Assembly (NCBI RefSeq): GCF_030687575.1
Contig: NZ_CP117439.1
Span: 3,525,501-3,589,500 of the forward strand
Source: Pseudomonas sp. FP2309
GTDB taxonomy: Bacteria; Pseudomonadota; Gammaproteobacteria; Pseudomonadales; Pseudomonadaceae
Length of the DNA: 64,000 nt
Reading direction: 5' to 3'
The notes beneath the pieces are model-generated. The model was not told the DNA's origin and made no database searches. It was given only the letters and a program-made list of their open reading frames with translations. The translations under genes were made by a program, and so were the position numbers. How positions within the stretch are numbered: position 1 is the stretch's first letter; each line of letters opens with the position of its first letter. Shown here one piece after another: positions 9,017 through 18,228 of the stretch.

Positions 9017-9941
9017 GCACCAGCTTGTTGCCCTGGGTGCGATTCTGCGCCTGCTGTTCGAAGTACGTGTTCACTGACAACACATTCTCCTTGTTGAACG
9101 CGTAGACCAGGCCTGGGCCGATGGCCCAGACCTTTTCTCGGCGCCCACTCACCGCATGCCCCTGCACCTCGGTATCGGTGATCTGCTTCAACCAATACCC
9201 GTTCAGCCCCACGCTCAACTGCTGGTCGATGGCGTACTGCAACGTCAGGTTGGCATGCAGCGCCTGCCCGGCCTGGGTGTCGGAGACATCACCGAAGCCC
9301 GCCTGCGGCTTGTCATTCTTGCCGTTCCACAGGTACATGAAGCGACCGCTCGCCGACCACTTGGGGTTGAACCAGTACGTCGCCGCGTAATACGGGTTGA
9401 AGGACCAGAAATTGCTTCCTGGGTTGATCGAACGCTTGCGGTCATAGGCGCCCACCGGGATCGACACGTCGAATTCGACCCGCTGGGTCAACAGCGGGCT
9501 GCCATCGGCGCGGCTCAGGGTCGGCAACTGCAGGAACGGGCCGACGACCACATCGCCAAAGCCGGCGCGGGAACTCAAGGCCGCGTTATTCAACCCATCG
9601 TCGACGTCCACATGGGCCAGGGAAGTGTTGATCAGGGTGAAGCCAGGCATTGCGCCGTTGGCCAGGGGTTGGCCGACGTAAATGATTTGCGTGGTCGGCG
9701 CCACCACCTCCACGTCCTGCCTGGGCAGTGCCAGCTTGTTGCCGTGGGCATCGTTGAAGCGGCTGGCGCGCGAATAGGTCAGGTATTCCTCCAGGTACCA
9801 ACCCGGTCCGGCAGGCGCTGGCGAACCGTCATAGAAACTGGTGCTGCCCAGGTTGAGGCCGGGCAAGTCATAGGCGTGAACAGTGGATGACAGTGCGACA
9901 AAAGTCGTGGCCGCAACTGTCCGCAAGCAAGGCTTGAGCAT
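8994..9941 (-). CDS. MetA-pathway-type outer-membrane protein (transporter)
   Basis: 315 residues with a clear signal peptide (TVAATTFVALSSTVHA, then YDLPGLNLGS). The beta-rich body resembles the family named for the phenol meta-pathway outer-membrane protein (Phenol_MetA_deg). It ends in Phe (LNWLHQF), as outer-membrane barrels do. The ATG at 9941 has AGGA upstream. Likely a channel for hydrophobic aromatics such as coniferyl alcohol. It probably follows calB-calA in the same leftward unit, about 80 bases downstream. A related protein lies in the nitrile operon at 22363. Confidence 0.75.
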   Translation of the reverse strand: MLKPCLRTVAATTFVALSSTVHAYDLPGLNLGSTSFYDGSPAPAGPGWYLEEYLTYSRASRFNDAHGNKLALPRQDVEVVAPTTQIIYVGQPLANGAMPGFTLINTSLAHVDVDDGLNNAALSSRAGFGDVVVGPFLQLPTLSRADGSPLLTQRVEFDVSIPVGAYDRKRSINPGSNFWSFNPYYAATYWFNPKWSASGRFMYLWNGKNDKPQAGFGDVSDTQAGQALHANLTLQYAIDQQLSVGLNGYWLKQITDTEVQGHAVSGRREKVWAIGPGLVYAFNKENVLSVNTYFEQQAQNRTQGNKLVLNWLHQF

Positions 9942-9956
9942 GATGTATGTCCTGTA

Positions 9957-9970
9957 TTTTTGTTGTTGTT
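9957..9970 (-). promoter_or_regulatory. AAnAAnAA (Hfq/Crc-type) tract ahead of the MetA-type gene
   Basis: The minus strand reads AACAACAACAAAAA, 15 bases before the start codon, with several perfect AAnAAnAA registers. Inferred Crc/Hfq site. Confidence 0.6.
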
Positions 9971-10022
9971 CAAGACCCCCGGCACACTGGCTGCGCACCG
10001 GGGTGTGACGCGCTTGCGCGGC

Positions 10023-10790
10023 CTACACGTAGGTGGCGGCCAACCCGCCATCCACCGGCAGATTGACCCCATTGACCCAGCGCGCCGCGTCCGAGCACAA
10101 AAAGGCAATCACCGACGCCACTTCATCGGCCAACGCGGGGCGGGTCATGCGCTGGCTGTCCTCGGCCACCCGCTGCGGCCCGAGCATGCTGACGAAATCT
10201 CCCAGAATCGGGGTGAACACCGGCCCCGGCGCGACGCAGTTGATACGCACCGCGTGATCGCGAAACCAGCCTTGGGCTTGCTGCAAGGTCCAGACGATCA
10301 GCGCTTCCTTGAAGTACTGATAACAGGTGGCCTGCTCGACCGGGTTTGCCGCCAGCCACTGCTGCCCGGCCTGGTAGCTTTGCGTCGCGGCCAGGGCCTT
10401 GTGCAGCTCCAGGCGTTGGGGCCATTGCGCACCCAACACCGAGGCGACATTGACGATGCTGCCGCCAGCCGACAGGCGCGGCAGCAACGCTTGTGTGAGG
10501 TGGCGCAAGCCCAGGTAATTGACCTCGGCCACCGTTTGCGCCGGGGCCGTGCCGGGTACGCCGGCGATGTTGCACAGCGCGTCGACCCGCGCCGGCAGAC
10601 GCGCCACCAGTGCATCGATGCTGGTCGGATCGCTCAGGTCGGCATGGAAAAAACCGTCCAGCGTCAACTGCGGTTCATGGCGGTCTACCCCGATGACCGT
10701 GGCGCCCTGGAAGCGCGCCAACCGCGCGACTTCCGCACCAATGCCCGACGCGACACCGGTGACGATCAAGGTTTTGTTGTACAGGTTCAT
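10023..10790 (-). CDS. calA: coniferyl-alcohol dehydrogenase (SDR family)
   Basis: 255 residues, the same length as CalA of Pseudomonas sp. HR199, with closely similar stretches (CNIAGVPGTA, FKEALIVW, APGPVFTPIL and the C-terminus PVDGGLA.TYV). Oxidises coniferyl alcohol to coniferaldehyde with NAD. The TGVASGIGAE glycine motif binds cofactor and YQYFK supplies the YxxxK catalytic pair (Tyr157, Lys161). The ATG at 10790 has AGAGGG upstream; a TTG two codons earlier is less likely. It follows the aldehyde dehydrogenase by 45 bases and is likely co-transcribed from the sigma-54 promoter at 12.38 kb. Confidence 0.9.
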   Translation of the reverse strand: MNLYNKTLIVTGVASGIGAEVARLARFQGATVIGVDRHEPQLTLDGFFHADLSDPTSIDALVARLPARVDALCNIAGVPGTAPAQTVAEVNYLGLRHLTQALLPRLSAGGSIVNVASVLGAQWPQRLELHKALAATQSYQAGQQWLAANPVEQATCYQYFKEALIVWTLQQAQGWFRDHAVRINCVAPGPVFTPILGDFVSMLGPQRVAEDSQRMTRPALADEVASVIAFLCSDAARWVNGVNLPVDGGLAATYV

Positions 10791-10800
10791 GGTCAAGCCC

Positions 10801-10810
10801 TCTTATTGTT
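10801..10810 (-). promoter_or_regulatory. AAnAAnAA (Hfq/Crc-type) site ahead of calA
   Basis: The minus strand reads AACAATAAGA immediately before the GAGGG ribosome-binding site of calA; AACAATAA is a perfect match to AAnAAnAA. Inferred. Confidence 0.5.
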
Positions 10811-10835
10811 GTATAGGCATTGCGTGAGCCAGGGC

Positions 10836-12311
10836 TCAGTAGGGATAGGTCGGCGGCGTATTTTTTACGGTGACCCATTGCCATTGGGTGTACTCGTCCC
10901 AGTCGGCTGGCCCGCCCACGCTGCCGCCGTTGCCCGAGGCGCCGCGTCCGCCGAAGGGGTTGATGCACTCGTCCGCCACGGTCTGGTCGTTGATGTGCAG
11001 CATGCCGCAGTTCAGGCGTTCGCCCATGGCCATGGCACGCCCCACCGACGGTGAAATGATCGCGGCCGAGAGGCCGTACTCGGTGCGATTGGCCAACTCG
11101 ATGGCCTCCTCGTCCGTGTCAAAGCTGACCACCGTGGCCACCGGCCCGAAGACTTCATCGTCGAATGCGCGCATACCCGGCCGCACCCCGCTGAGCACGG
11201 TCGGTTGGTAAAACAGCTGGTCATATTCGCCCCCCGCCTCCAGCCGTGCGCCGGCCTGCAGGCTGTCGCTGACGATCGCGTGCACGCGCTGCAATTGGCG
11301 CGGGTTGATCAACGGGCCAAGCGCGGCCTCGCCTCGGGCGGCGTTGCCGACGCTGAGCGCACGGGCCTTGGCCACCAGCTTGCGGGTGAAACTGGCGGCG
11401 ACGGAGGCATGCACCAGAATCAACCCGGTCGCCATGCAGATCTGCCCCTGGTGCAGCCAGGCGCCCCAGGCCGCGTTGTTCGCGGCCTGCTCGAGGTCGG
11501 CGTCCTCCAGGATGATCAACGGGTTCTTGCCGCCCAATTCCAGCGCGACTTTTTTCAGGTGTCGCCCGGCCACTTCGGCGACTTTGCGTCCTGCCTCCGT
11601 GGAGCCGGTGAAGGCGATCATGCGTACGTTGGGGTCGCGGCACAGCGCCTCACCGGCCGGCGCGGCGCCGGGTAATACCTGCAACAGACCTTTGGGCAGC
11701 CCGGCTTCTTCGAACAGACGGGCGATGAGGAAACCGCCGCTGACCGGGGTTTGCGGGTCAGGCTTGAGCACCACCGCGTTCCCTGCCGCCAGAGCCGGCG
11801 CCACCGAGCGCATCGACAACACCAGGGGGAAGTTGAACGGTGAAATCACCCCGACCACCCCATGGGGCTGACGCCGGGCATAGGACAGCCGTCCGGCTTC
11901 GCTGGGCAGCACCACCCCGTGAGGTTGGGACAACAGACCCGCCGCCTGATGCAGCAGCACAATCGCCTCGCGCACTTCGTGTTCGCCCTTGAACAACGCG
12001 CCGCCGGTTTCCCGGGCGACATACAACGCCAGTTCCTCAAAAGACTGCTGGGCCACGAGGGCCGCCTTGCGAAACACCTCGGCGCGCTCACGCGGGCCGA
12101 GTGCGGCCCACGCCGGTTGGGCCAGCGCCGCGCTGCGGCTGGCAATGGCGATATCCGCCGGGCTGGCCATGGCGCAACGCATCAGCGGTTCGCCGGTGGC
12201 GGGTTCGATCACGGGCGTCACGGAACCCGAGGCGGGTACCCAGTCACCGTTGAACAGGCATTCGGACTCAATGGCTCGCTGCAGCAGCGAGGTGGTTTCA
12301 GACACTGACAT
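10836..12311 (-). CDS. aryl-aldehyde dehydrogenase, benzaldehyde/coniferaldehyde dehydrogenase type
   Basis: 491 residues of the NAD-dependent aldehyde dehydrogenase family, with the Glu motif ALELGGKNPLIIL and the Cys motif HQGQICMATGL. The overall sequence is closer to benzaldehyde dehydrogenases (XylC/AreC type) than to HR199 CalB, yet the immediate neighbour is CalA, so coniferaldehyde to ferulate is the likely physiological step. The ATG at 12311 has GGAG upstream. It is the first gene after a sigma-54 promoter and lies divergent to the XylR-type activator. The xylC label would be misleading, so no symbol is given. Confidence 0.88.
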   Translation of the reverse strand: MSVSETTSLLQRAIESECLFNGDWVPASGSVTPVIEPATGEPLMRCAMASPADIAIASRSAALAQPAWAALGPRERAEVFRKAALVAQQSFEELALYVARETGGALFKGEHEVREAIVLLHQAAGLLSQPHGVVLPSEAGRLSYARRQPHGVVGVISPFNFPLVLSMRSVAPALAAGNAVVLKPDPQTPVSGGFLIARLFEEAGLPKGLLQVLPGAAPAGEALCRDPNVRMIAFTGSTEAGRKVAEVAGRHLKKVALELGGKNPLIILEDADLEQAANNAAWGAWLHQGQICMATGLILVHASVAASFTRKLVAKARALSVGNAARGEAALGPLINPRQLQRVHAIVSDSLQAGARLEAGGEYDQLFYQPTVLSGVRPGMRAFDDEVFGPVATVVSFDTDEEAIELANRTEYGLSAAIISPSVGRAMAMGERLNCGMLHINDQTVADECINPFGGRGASGNGGSVGGPADWDEYTQWQWVTVKNTPPTYPY

Positions 12312-12374
12312 GGCAACTCCGGTTTTTTGTATTTGTCATCGCCTGCACGAGGGCAGGCGCCGCATCAGGTGTTG

Positions 12375-12390
12375 AGCAAAGGCTGTGCCG
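12375..12390 (-). promoter_or_regulatory. sigma-54 (-24/-12) promoter of the aldehyde dehydrogenase-calA operon
   Basis: The minus strand reads CGGCACAGCCTTTGCT, against the consensus TGGCACG-N4-TTGCT. The essential GG and GC doublets are correctly spaced, ending 63 bases before the gene start. This fits the adjacent sigma-54-dependent activator gene. Confidence 0.8.
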
Positions 12391-12499
12391 TCTGCGCGTC
12401 GCAGCACGCACATACGCCTTTGAACGCTCTGCAACGGTCCTTTCAACGGACCGCGCATACCTCCGCGCCGGTCGCGGACAAAAAATCGGGGCGTGCCAC

Positions 12500-12515
12500 T
12501 TGTTCAATTGATAAG
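12500..12515. promoter_or_regulatory. XylR/DmpR-type upstream activating site
   Basis: TTGTTCAATTGATAAG is near-palindromic and close to the TTGATCAATTGATCAA element bound by XylR/DmpR regulators. It lies about 125 bases upstream of the -12 element, a normal distance. A second inverted repeat, CGGTCC-N7-GGACCG, is at 12435-12453. Confidence 0.6.
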
Positions 12516-12579
12516 GTTATGTTTAATAACTATCTCAGCTGTTACTCATATCGTTCACTCGCTTTGCAGGGGCATAACA

Positions 12580-14337
12580 ATGACTCATCCCCCCAGCACG
12601 CTGCCCGACGACCCGGCAGTGACTGCGCCGTATCATCCGCGTGGCGACAGCCGCCAACTCAGCGACACCAGCTCGCCCACGACAGCGGAGCTGACGGACT
12701 GTTTGTTCTTTTCTCCCGAAGACGGGCGGATCTGGCTCAACGACCAGCGCATGTTGCTGCTGCACAGTTCCTCCTTCGGCGCGCTGCGCCGGGAGGTCAT
12801 CGAACGCCTGGGGCTGGAGCAGGCGCGCGGGCTTTTCACCCGTACCGGCTATGCCTCGGGCGCGCGGGACGCTCGTTTAATTCGCGAACGCTGGCCCCAG
12901 GCCGATGCCGCCGCCGTGTTCCGGGCCGGGACGCACCTGCACACGCTGGAGGGCATGACCAAAGTCGAACCGCTGCACTTCAAGTTCGACGCCGACTCGG
13001 GGTTCTATGAAGGCGAGTTTCTCTGGCACCACTCCTGCGAGGCCGACGAACACGTGGGGGCTTACGGCACCGGCCAGGACCCGGTGTGCTGGACGGAAAC
13101 CGGCTACGCCATCGGCTTCGTCAGCGGCCTGTTCGGGCAATTGGTGATTTTCCGCGAAGTGGAATGCCGTGGCATGGGCCACAGCCGTTGCCGGGTGATC
13201 GGCAAGACCGCCGAGCAATGGGGAGACGTCGAGCAGGACCTGCGTTACCTGAATGTGTCCCAGACCGTCAGCGGCCCCGCGCCCGTCCCCACGCACCCAA
13301 GCCCGCCAGGCCCCCGGACAGGCGCCAGCGCACCACTGCCGTTGGTGGGCGCCAGTGCGGCGTTCAACACGGCGATGCAGGCCCTGCAACGGGTTGCGCT
13401 GACACCCGCCACGGTGCTGATCAGCGGTGAGTCCGGCGTGGGCAAGGAGATGTTCGCGCGCCAGTTGCACCAGCTCAGCGCGCGCCATCAGCAGCCATTC
13501 GTGGCGCTCAACTGCGCGGCCATCCCGGACACCCTGATCGAGGCCGAACTGTTCGGTGTCGAACGCGGCGCATACACCGGCGCCACCCATTCACGCCCCG
13601 GTCGCTTCGAGCGGGCCCAGGGCGGCACCTTGTTCCTGGATGAAATCACCAGCCTCAGCCTGACCGGGCAAAGCAAACTGCTGCGGGCCTTGCAGGAGCG
13701 TGAGATCGAACGGGTCGGTGGCGTGCGCGGGATCACGGTGGATGTGCGCGTGGTGGCCGCGACCAATATCGACCTGCGCAAAGCCGTGGCCGACGGCACG
13801 TTTCGCGAAGACTTGTTCTACCGCCTCAATGTCTACCCCATCGCCCTGCCCCCCCTGCGTGAGCGCCGGGATGACATCCCGCTGTTGATCAATGCGTTTC
13901 TCACGCGCTTCTGCCAGGAATACGCGCGCACGCCCGCGGGCCTGACCATGCGTGCGTTGAAGGTACTGCTGCGCTATGACTTCGCGGGGAACGTGCGCGA
14001 GCTGCAAAATCTGATCGAGCGCGGCTTGATCGCCAGTGACGAAGGCCAGGCCATTGACCTGGTGCATCTGTTTCGCAACGAGCCGATGCCGACGGACCCG
14101 TACGGCCTGGACGATCACGGCAGCCTGTCCACTGCGGTGTCCACGGTCCGCCCACCCTTGCTGGAGACCCTCGGCCAACTGGACCAGGGGTTTTCCATCG
14201 AAGGCCTCGAGTCGCGCCTGATCCATGAGGCGCTGCAACAGAACGCCGGCAACCTGGCCGCTGCGGCCAGGCTGGTAGGGCTCAGCCGGGCGCAATTTGC
14301 CTACCGCTTGAAGAAGCATCAGCGACACACCCCTTGA
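12580..14337 (+). CDS. XylR/DmpR-family sigma-54-dependent activator
   Basis: 585 residues. The N-terminal ligand-sensing XylR_N domain (about 35-125) is followed by a V4R domain (about 140-215) ending [16 protein letters not shown] Pro-rich linker leads to the AAA+ domain with Walker A GESGVGKE, the sigma-54 loop GAYTGA and Walker [10 protein letters not shown] Fis-type HTH ([22 protein letters not shown]) closes the protein. The ATG at 12580 has AGGGG upstream. Divergent from the aldehyde dehydrogenase-calA operon, which carries a -24/-12 promoter and a matching activating site, so it probably senses coniferyl alcohol or a related aromatic. AreR of Acinetobacter is a close functional analogue. 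Confidence 0.9.
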   Translation: MTHPPSTLPDDPAVTAPYHPRGDSRQLSDTSSPTTAELTDCLFFSPEDGRIWLNDQRMLLLHSSSFGALRREVIERLGLEQARGLFTRTGYASGARDARLIRERWPQADAAAVFRAGTHLHTLEGMTKVEPLHFKFDADSGFYEGEFLWHHSCEADEHVGAYGTGQDPVCWTETGYAIGFVSGLFGQLVIFREVECRGMGHSRCRVIGKTAEQWGDVEQDLRYLNVSQTVSGPAPVPTHPSPPGPRTGASAPLPLVGASAAFNTAMQALQRVALTPATVLISGESGVGKEMFARQLHQLSARHQQPFVALNCAAIPDTLIEAELFGVERGAYTGATHSRPGRFERAQGGTLFLDEITSLSLTGQSKLLRALQEREIERVGGVRGITVDVRVVAATNIDLRKAVADGTFREDLFYRLNVYPIALPPLRERRDDIPLLINAFLTRFCQEYARTPAGLTMRALKVLLRYDFAGNVRELQNLIERGLIASDEGQAIDLVHLFRNEPMPTDPYGLDDHGSLSTAVSTVRPPLLETLGQLDQGFSIEGLESRLIHEALQQNAGNLAAAARLVGLSRAQFAYRLKKHQRHTP

Positions 14338-14455
14338 ACGAGAACGCCCTGGGACACGGCTTGATAATTAGCGCTTTAAAAGTTTTATCCAGTTAAGTAT
14401 TTTGCACGGGTAAGGGGCGACAAGCGCCCTCTTCTTCTCGTAACAAGGACCTTCT

Positions 14456-15067
14456 GTGAGCGGACTGCGTGAACGTCAGAAAGCCGAACGGCGCCAGGCC
14501 ATCAGCCAGGCGGCCATCGAGCTGTTTGAACGCCAGGGTTTCCAGGCCACCACCATCGAACAAATCGCCGGCCAGGCGGGTGTGTCGGCGCCGACGGTGT
14601 TCAAGTATTTCGGCAACAAACAGGAAATCATCCTGGAAATCCTGCACCAGGCCGATCAACGCGCCATCACTGACACCCGCAGCCTGATCCAGGACATCGA
14701 AGACCCGGTCGACGCGATGTGCCACTTGGAGCGGTTGCTGACCGGTTACGCCCTGGAGGTGATGCATCCCAGCCTGTGGCGCGAGCTGCTGCCGCTGATC
14801 CTGTTCGGCGGCAGTAACGAATTGCCCGAGGGCTACCGCGCCATGAACGATGCGCTCAGGGCCGAAATCAGCCAACTGCTGCGTGAACTGCAACAGGCCG
14901 GCAAACTGCGTCCCCAGCTGGACGTGGAGTTGGCGGCGTTTCTGTTGAACGACTACTCACACTTGCAGCTGTTCAGGCTGGTGAACCAGGAGCACCCGGA
15001 TATCGACGCGCATTCGCTGCAGGTCAGGCGCATCACCGAATTGGTGTTCTATGGGATGCAGGCCTGA
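14456..15067 (+). CDS. TetR-family regulator
   Basis: 203 residues with an N-terminal TetR HTH (ATTIEQIAGQAGVSAPTVFKYFGNKQEIILEIL). The GTG start has AAGGA seven bases upstream. It follows the sigma-54 activator by about 120 bases and converges on the DUF3237 gene. The ligand domain gives no clue to the inducer. It may govern the leftward hydrolase-porin-binding protein operon at 15.1-19.5 kb or belong to the coniferyl module; I cannot tell which. Confidence 0.85.
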   Translation: MSGLRERQKAERRQAISQAAIELFERQGFQATTIEQIAGQAGVSAPTVFKYFGNKQEIILEILHQADQRAITDTRSLIQDIEDPVDAMCHLERLLTGYALEVMHPSLWRELLPLILFGGSNELPEGYRAMNDALRAEISQLLRELQQAGKLRPQLDVELAAFLLNDYSHLQLFRLVNQEHPDIDAHSLQVRRITELVFYGMQA

Positions 15068-15097
15068 ACTGTTCCCAGGCCTGCCGGGCAACCCCCT

Positions 15098-15586
15098 TTA
15101 GTAAAACCGATAACAGCGGATCACCACCTGCTCGGCGCTGGGGTACTGCACCAGGCCGATAAAACTTGAGCGCGTGAGCCAGTCCAGCCGCCCCTTGGGC
15201 ACCTGGAACACCGGGGTACACGTGCAGCGGTATTCCGTCTCCGGAATCGGCCACTGCCCGTTGCGCTCCAGTTGGCGCCCGTATTCGGTCATGGCCAGCA
15301 CGCCGCGGTTGCGCAGGTTGATCAGCTCACCCTGATCGGTCCTGAGGCTGTAGCGCGCATCGAGTTGCCCCACGCCGTCGGCACGCAACACAAACACGTC
15401 CTCGCCACCGGCCAGCACCTGACCACTGACGCCGACGCCGTCGAAATCACCGCCCACGATCGGGTAATTGCAGCGCCAGCCGTCGACGCTGTCACCCAGC
15501 ATTACGCCCGGCCCTATGGCAACGCGCAACGTCAGTACGCGCTGCAGGTTGGGTGCCAGGGCCATCAAATCCAGGGGTTCAGTCAT
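15098..15586 (-). CDS. DUF3237 family protein
   Basis: 162 residues, no signal peptide, starting MTEPLDLMALAPNL with a GGAG-like sequence upstream. The repeated Gly-rich beta pattern (GVMLGDSVDGWRCNYPIVGGDFDGVGVSG) matches DUF3237, a small barrel family of unknown function often found in aromatic-compound operons. Last gene of the leftward operon that begins with the serine hydrolase. No catalytic assignment is possible from sequence. Confidence 0.75.
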   Translation of the reverse strand: MTEPLDLMALAPNLQRVLTLRVAIGPGVMLGDSVDGWRCNYPIVGGDFDGVGVSGQVLAGGEDVFVLRADGVGQLDARYSLRTDQGELINLRNRGVLAMTEYGRQLERNGQWPIPETEYRCTCTPVFQVPKGRLDWLTRSSFIGLVQYPSAEQVVIRCYRFY

Positions 15587-15630
15587 CACACAGCTCCGGA
15601 CCCGGCACACACGTACCGGGCCATGTTGGG

Positions 15631-16734
15631 TCAGCGATTGGTCTTGATAGCAGTCCAGGTGCGGGTGCGGATCCGCTCGACAGCGGCCGGAACCGGCTCC
15701 AGCGCGAACAGAGTCTTGCGCGCTTGCTCCGGCACATACATGTTTGGATCGTTGCGGATACTCGCGTCGACCAGCGCGGTGGCGTCCTTGTTCGGGTTGG
15801 GGTAGCCGATCTTGTTGCTGATGAGTGCAATGACGTCCGGGCGCAGGATGTAGTTGATGAAAGCATGGGCCTCAGCGAGGTCCGGCGCCTTGGCCGGGAT
15901 CATCATCACGTCCGACCACATCGGCGCGCCTTCCCTGGGCAACGCCATCTCGACCTTGACGCCCTTGCCGGCGGCATCGGCCAAACGCTTGGCCAGCGCC
16001 ACACCGCCAGACCAACCCACACCCACGCAGATATCACCGTTGGCCAGGTCCATGCCGTAGCGCGAGGAGTTGAAGTAGGTGATGTAAGGGCGGATCTTCA
16101 TCATGGCCGCCTGGGCCTGCGAATAGTCCTCGCGCTTCTGGCTGTTGGGGGCCAGGCCCTTGTAGTGCAAGGCGATCGGCACGATTTCATTGGCCGCATC
16201 GAGAAAGCCCACGCCGCAACTGGCGAGTTTGGCGAGATTTTCTTCCTTGAAGATGATGTCCCAGGTGTTCATTTGCACGTCGGGCCCGAGGGCGTTGCGC
16301 ACCTTGTCGACGTTGTAACCGATTAACGTGGTGCCCCACAGATAAGGCACGGCGTAGCGATTACCGGTGTCACCCACCGCTTCCAGCGATTGCATGAACT
16401 GCGGGTCCAGGTGCTGCCAGTTCGGCAGTTGGCTGCGGTCCAGCGGTTGCACGGCACCGGCCGTGATCAGGTGCCCCAGGTTGGCCGAACCGGGGAACAC
16501 CACGTCATACCCGGAGTTGCCCGTCAGCAGCTTGGACTCCATGGTTTCGGAGCTGTCGAACACGTCATAGATCGGGCGAATGCCGGTTTCTTCCTGGAAG
16601 CCTTTGAGCACTTCCGGCGGCAGGTATTCGATCCAGTTGTAGATCCGCACGGTCCGTTCTTCGGCCAGGCAAACGCCACTGATCAGCAGTGATGCAAAGG
16701 TGCCCAGCAAGGTATTACGCAAAAACCTGTTCAT
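15631..16734 (-). CDS. periplasmic polyamine-type substrate-binding protein (PotF/SpuD family), orphan
   Basis: 367 residues with a signal peptide (LLGTFASLLISGVCLAEE). The mature start TVRIYNWIEYLPPEVLKGF and the DVFDSSETMESKLL segment are typical of PotD/PotF/SpuD putrescine-spermidine binders, and WSGGVALAKRLAD plus the hinge region are conserved. The ATG at 16734 has GGAG upstream. No ABC permease or ATPase genes accompany it, so it must use a transporter encoded elsewhere or act in sensing. It sits between an outer-membrane channel and a DUF3237 gene. Confidence 0.85.
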   Translation of the reverse strand: MNRFLRNTLLGTFASLLISGVCLAEERTVRIYNWIEYLPPEVLKGFQEETGIRPIYDVFDSSETMESKLLTGNSGYDVVFPGSANLGHLITAGAVQPLDRSQLPNWQHLDPQFMQSLEAVGDTGNRYAVPYLWGTTLIGYNVDKVRNALGPDVQMNTWDIIFKEENLAKLASCGVGFLDAANEIVPIALHYKGLAPNSQKREDYSQAQAAMMKIRPYITYFNSSRYGMDLANGDICVGVGWSGGVALAKRLADAAGKGVKVEMALPREGAPMWSDVMMIPAKAPDLAEAHAFINYILRPDVIALISNKIGYPNPNKDATALVDASIRNDPNMYVPEQARKTLFALEPVPAAVERIRTRTWTAIKTNR

Positions 16735-16774
16735 GATCAAAACACTCCAGCGCGGCCACGATGGCTCGCAGCAC

Positions 16775-18112
16775 TTAATAGCGATAGGTGAAATACAGTT
16801 CCAGCGCACTGAACTTCTGGTCGTTGCCGAACACTTGCTTGGCGGCGGCCAGTGGTTTGACCCAGTTATAAGACAGCGACGTATAGAACGACGGCGTAGG
16901 CGTCCAGTCGAGGAAAACCACACTCTCATCGGCAAAACGCCGGTCACTGACCGCCGCGCCCATGTAGTTTTTCTCATCCAGCCAGAACTGGTAGTGGATG
17001 GCGCCGAGGGTCAGGGTCTCGCTGAGGTGGGTCTTGAGCGAGAACTGCTGGACGTTTTCGTTGCTGTTGAACAGCAGGTAGTTACCGACCACGTCCCCGA
17101 CCAGCCATGTGCTCCAGTCGACGAAGCCTTTGCTCAACGGGTCCCAGGCTTTCTGGCGGTTGTCGCCCAGGTTGTCATCACCGGAAAAGCTCGCGTAGCG
17201 ATAGCCGATGATCGGCGTCAACGGCAACGTGCTGAAGGCATAGTCGGCCTGGCCGTACCAGGCGTTCGCCGCGTAATCCACCCCCTCGCCGCTGCCGCGC
17301 TCCACGGCGTACTCGGCGTTCAACGTCAGGTCCTGCACACCGGGAAGCTTGGCGTTGAGGGCCCGCAGGTTGTACACCTGCATCCCGTCCCGACGGCGCG
17401 GCAGGGTGCTGCCTTTGGGGCCCAGGGCATTGACCTTCATGGCCATGGCGCCCAGCGTCACTCTGTTATCGAGGTTGTAATCGAAGTTGACGCCGGTCAT
17501 GCGAAAATCGCCCAGGTCGTCGTCGGTGCGCAAAGTGAAAGCCTGGGACTTCAACGCGCCGTGATCCCACGCCAGGACGGCTGAATCCTTGAAAGCGGTG
17601 CGCGGGCCGAGCCAGTACGCGCCGTCCTTGAATTGGTCGAGGTTGCCGTCCATGACGATGAAACCGGTGCCGATCATGTAGTTCTGGCGGCCGGCGGTGA
17701 GCGTCCATTCGCCGCTGCGAAAACCCGCGTAGAGCTCTTCGGCGGCGACCTTGCCGTCGGAGCTGCGGGTCAAGCCGCCGGGATCGCCATCGCCGAACGT
17801 ACTGGCCGCCACCAAGGAACCGCCAGCCAGCAGGCTGAAGACCGGTTGCAGCGCGTAGTCGAGCTTGACGCCCGGTTTGACGTAGACCTCCTGCCAGTTG
17901 ATCCGGCTTCCGCCATTTTTGCCGCTGCGAGCGTCAACCTGGCCGCTGCCGAAGTTAACGCCGCGGCTGAACAGCGTCGCGCCACCGGCGGTGAGGTTGA
18001 CTTCGCCTTTGAGGTTACCGTCCTCAAAGGTGTAGCCCGCCAGCGCGGCCTGGGTGGTCAGGGGTAAGCCGAGCATTAACAGCGCTCGAGAAAAACGCGT
18101 GGTGAAAACCAT
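16775..18112 (-). CDS. outer-membrane beta-barrel channel (alginate-export/AlgE-like family)
   Basis: 445 residues: signal peptide RALLMLGLPLTTQAALA, then YTFEDGNLKGEVNLTAGGATLFSRGVNFGSG. It consists of alternating amphipathic strands and ends LELYFTYRY with a terminal aromatic. It resembles the Alginate_exp barrel family used by many Pseudomonas for uptake of unusual substrates rather than alginate. The ATG at 18112 has AGGAG upstream. Second gene after the serine hydrolase. Crc-type A-rich motifs lie at 18129-18140 and 18211-18220 in its leader. Confidence 0.75.
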   Translation of the reverse strand: MVFTTRFSRALLMLGLPLTTQAALAGYTFEDGNLKGEVNLTAGGATLFSRGVNFGSGQVDARSGKNGGSRINWQEVYVKPGVKLDYALQPVFSLLAGGSLVAASTFGDGDPGGLTRSSDGKVAAEELYAGFRSGEWTLTAGRQNYMIGTGFIVMDGNLDQFKDGAYWLGPRTAFKDSAVLAWDHGALKSQAFTLRTDDDLGDFRMTGVNFDYNLDNRVTLGAMAMKVNALGPKGSTLPRRRDGMQVYNLRALNAKLPGVQDLTLNAEYAVERGSGEGVDYAANAWYGQADYAFSTLPLTPIIGYRYASFSGDDNLGDNRQKAWDPLSKGFVDWSTWLVGDVVGNYLLFNSNENVQQFSLKTHLSETLTLGAIHYQFWLDEKNYMGAAVSDRRFADESVVFLDWTPTPSFYTSLSYNWVKPLAAAKQVFGNDQKFSALELYFTYRY

Positions 18113-18128
18113 AAGAAGCTCCTGTGGA

Positions 18129-18140
18129 ATTATTGTTGTT
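18129..18140 (-). promoter_or_regulatory. AAnAAnAA (Hfq/Crc-type) tract ahead of the barrel gene
   Basis: The minus strand reads AACAACAATAAT just before the AGGAG ribosome-binding site, with two perfect AAnAAnAA registers. A second site (AAACAATAAG) is at 18211-18220 in the same intergenic gap. Inferred. Confidence 0.55.
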
Positions 18141-18228
18141 ACAGGGCAGTCAATGGCGACGCAGCGCGCCGCCAACACCTGGCCAGGCCAGGTGAATAGA
18201 ACGCAAGACTCTTATTGTTTGGCGTGTG

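Noticed and set aside
12478..12500. A second TGGCAC-like sequence (minus strand, near 12497) as another sigma-54 promoter.
   Set aside because: The -12 half reads GATTTTTT, lacking the essential GC; the site at 12375-12390 is far better.
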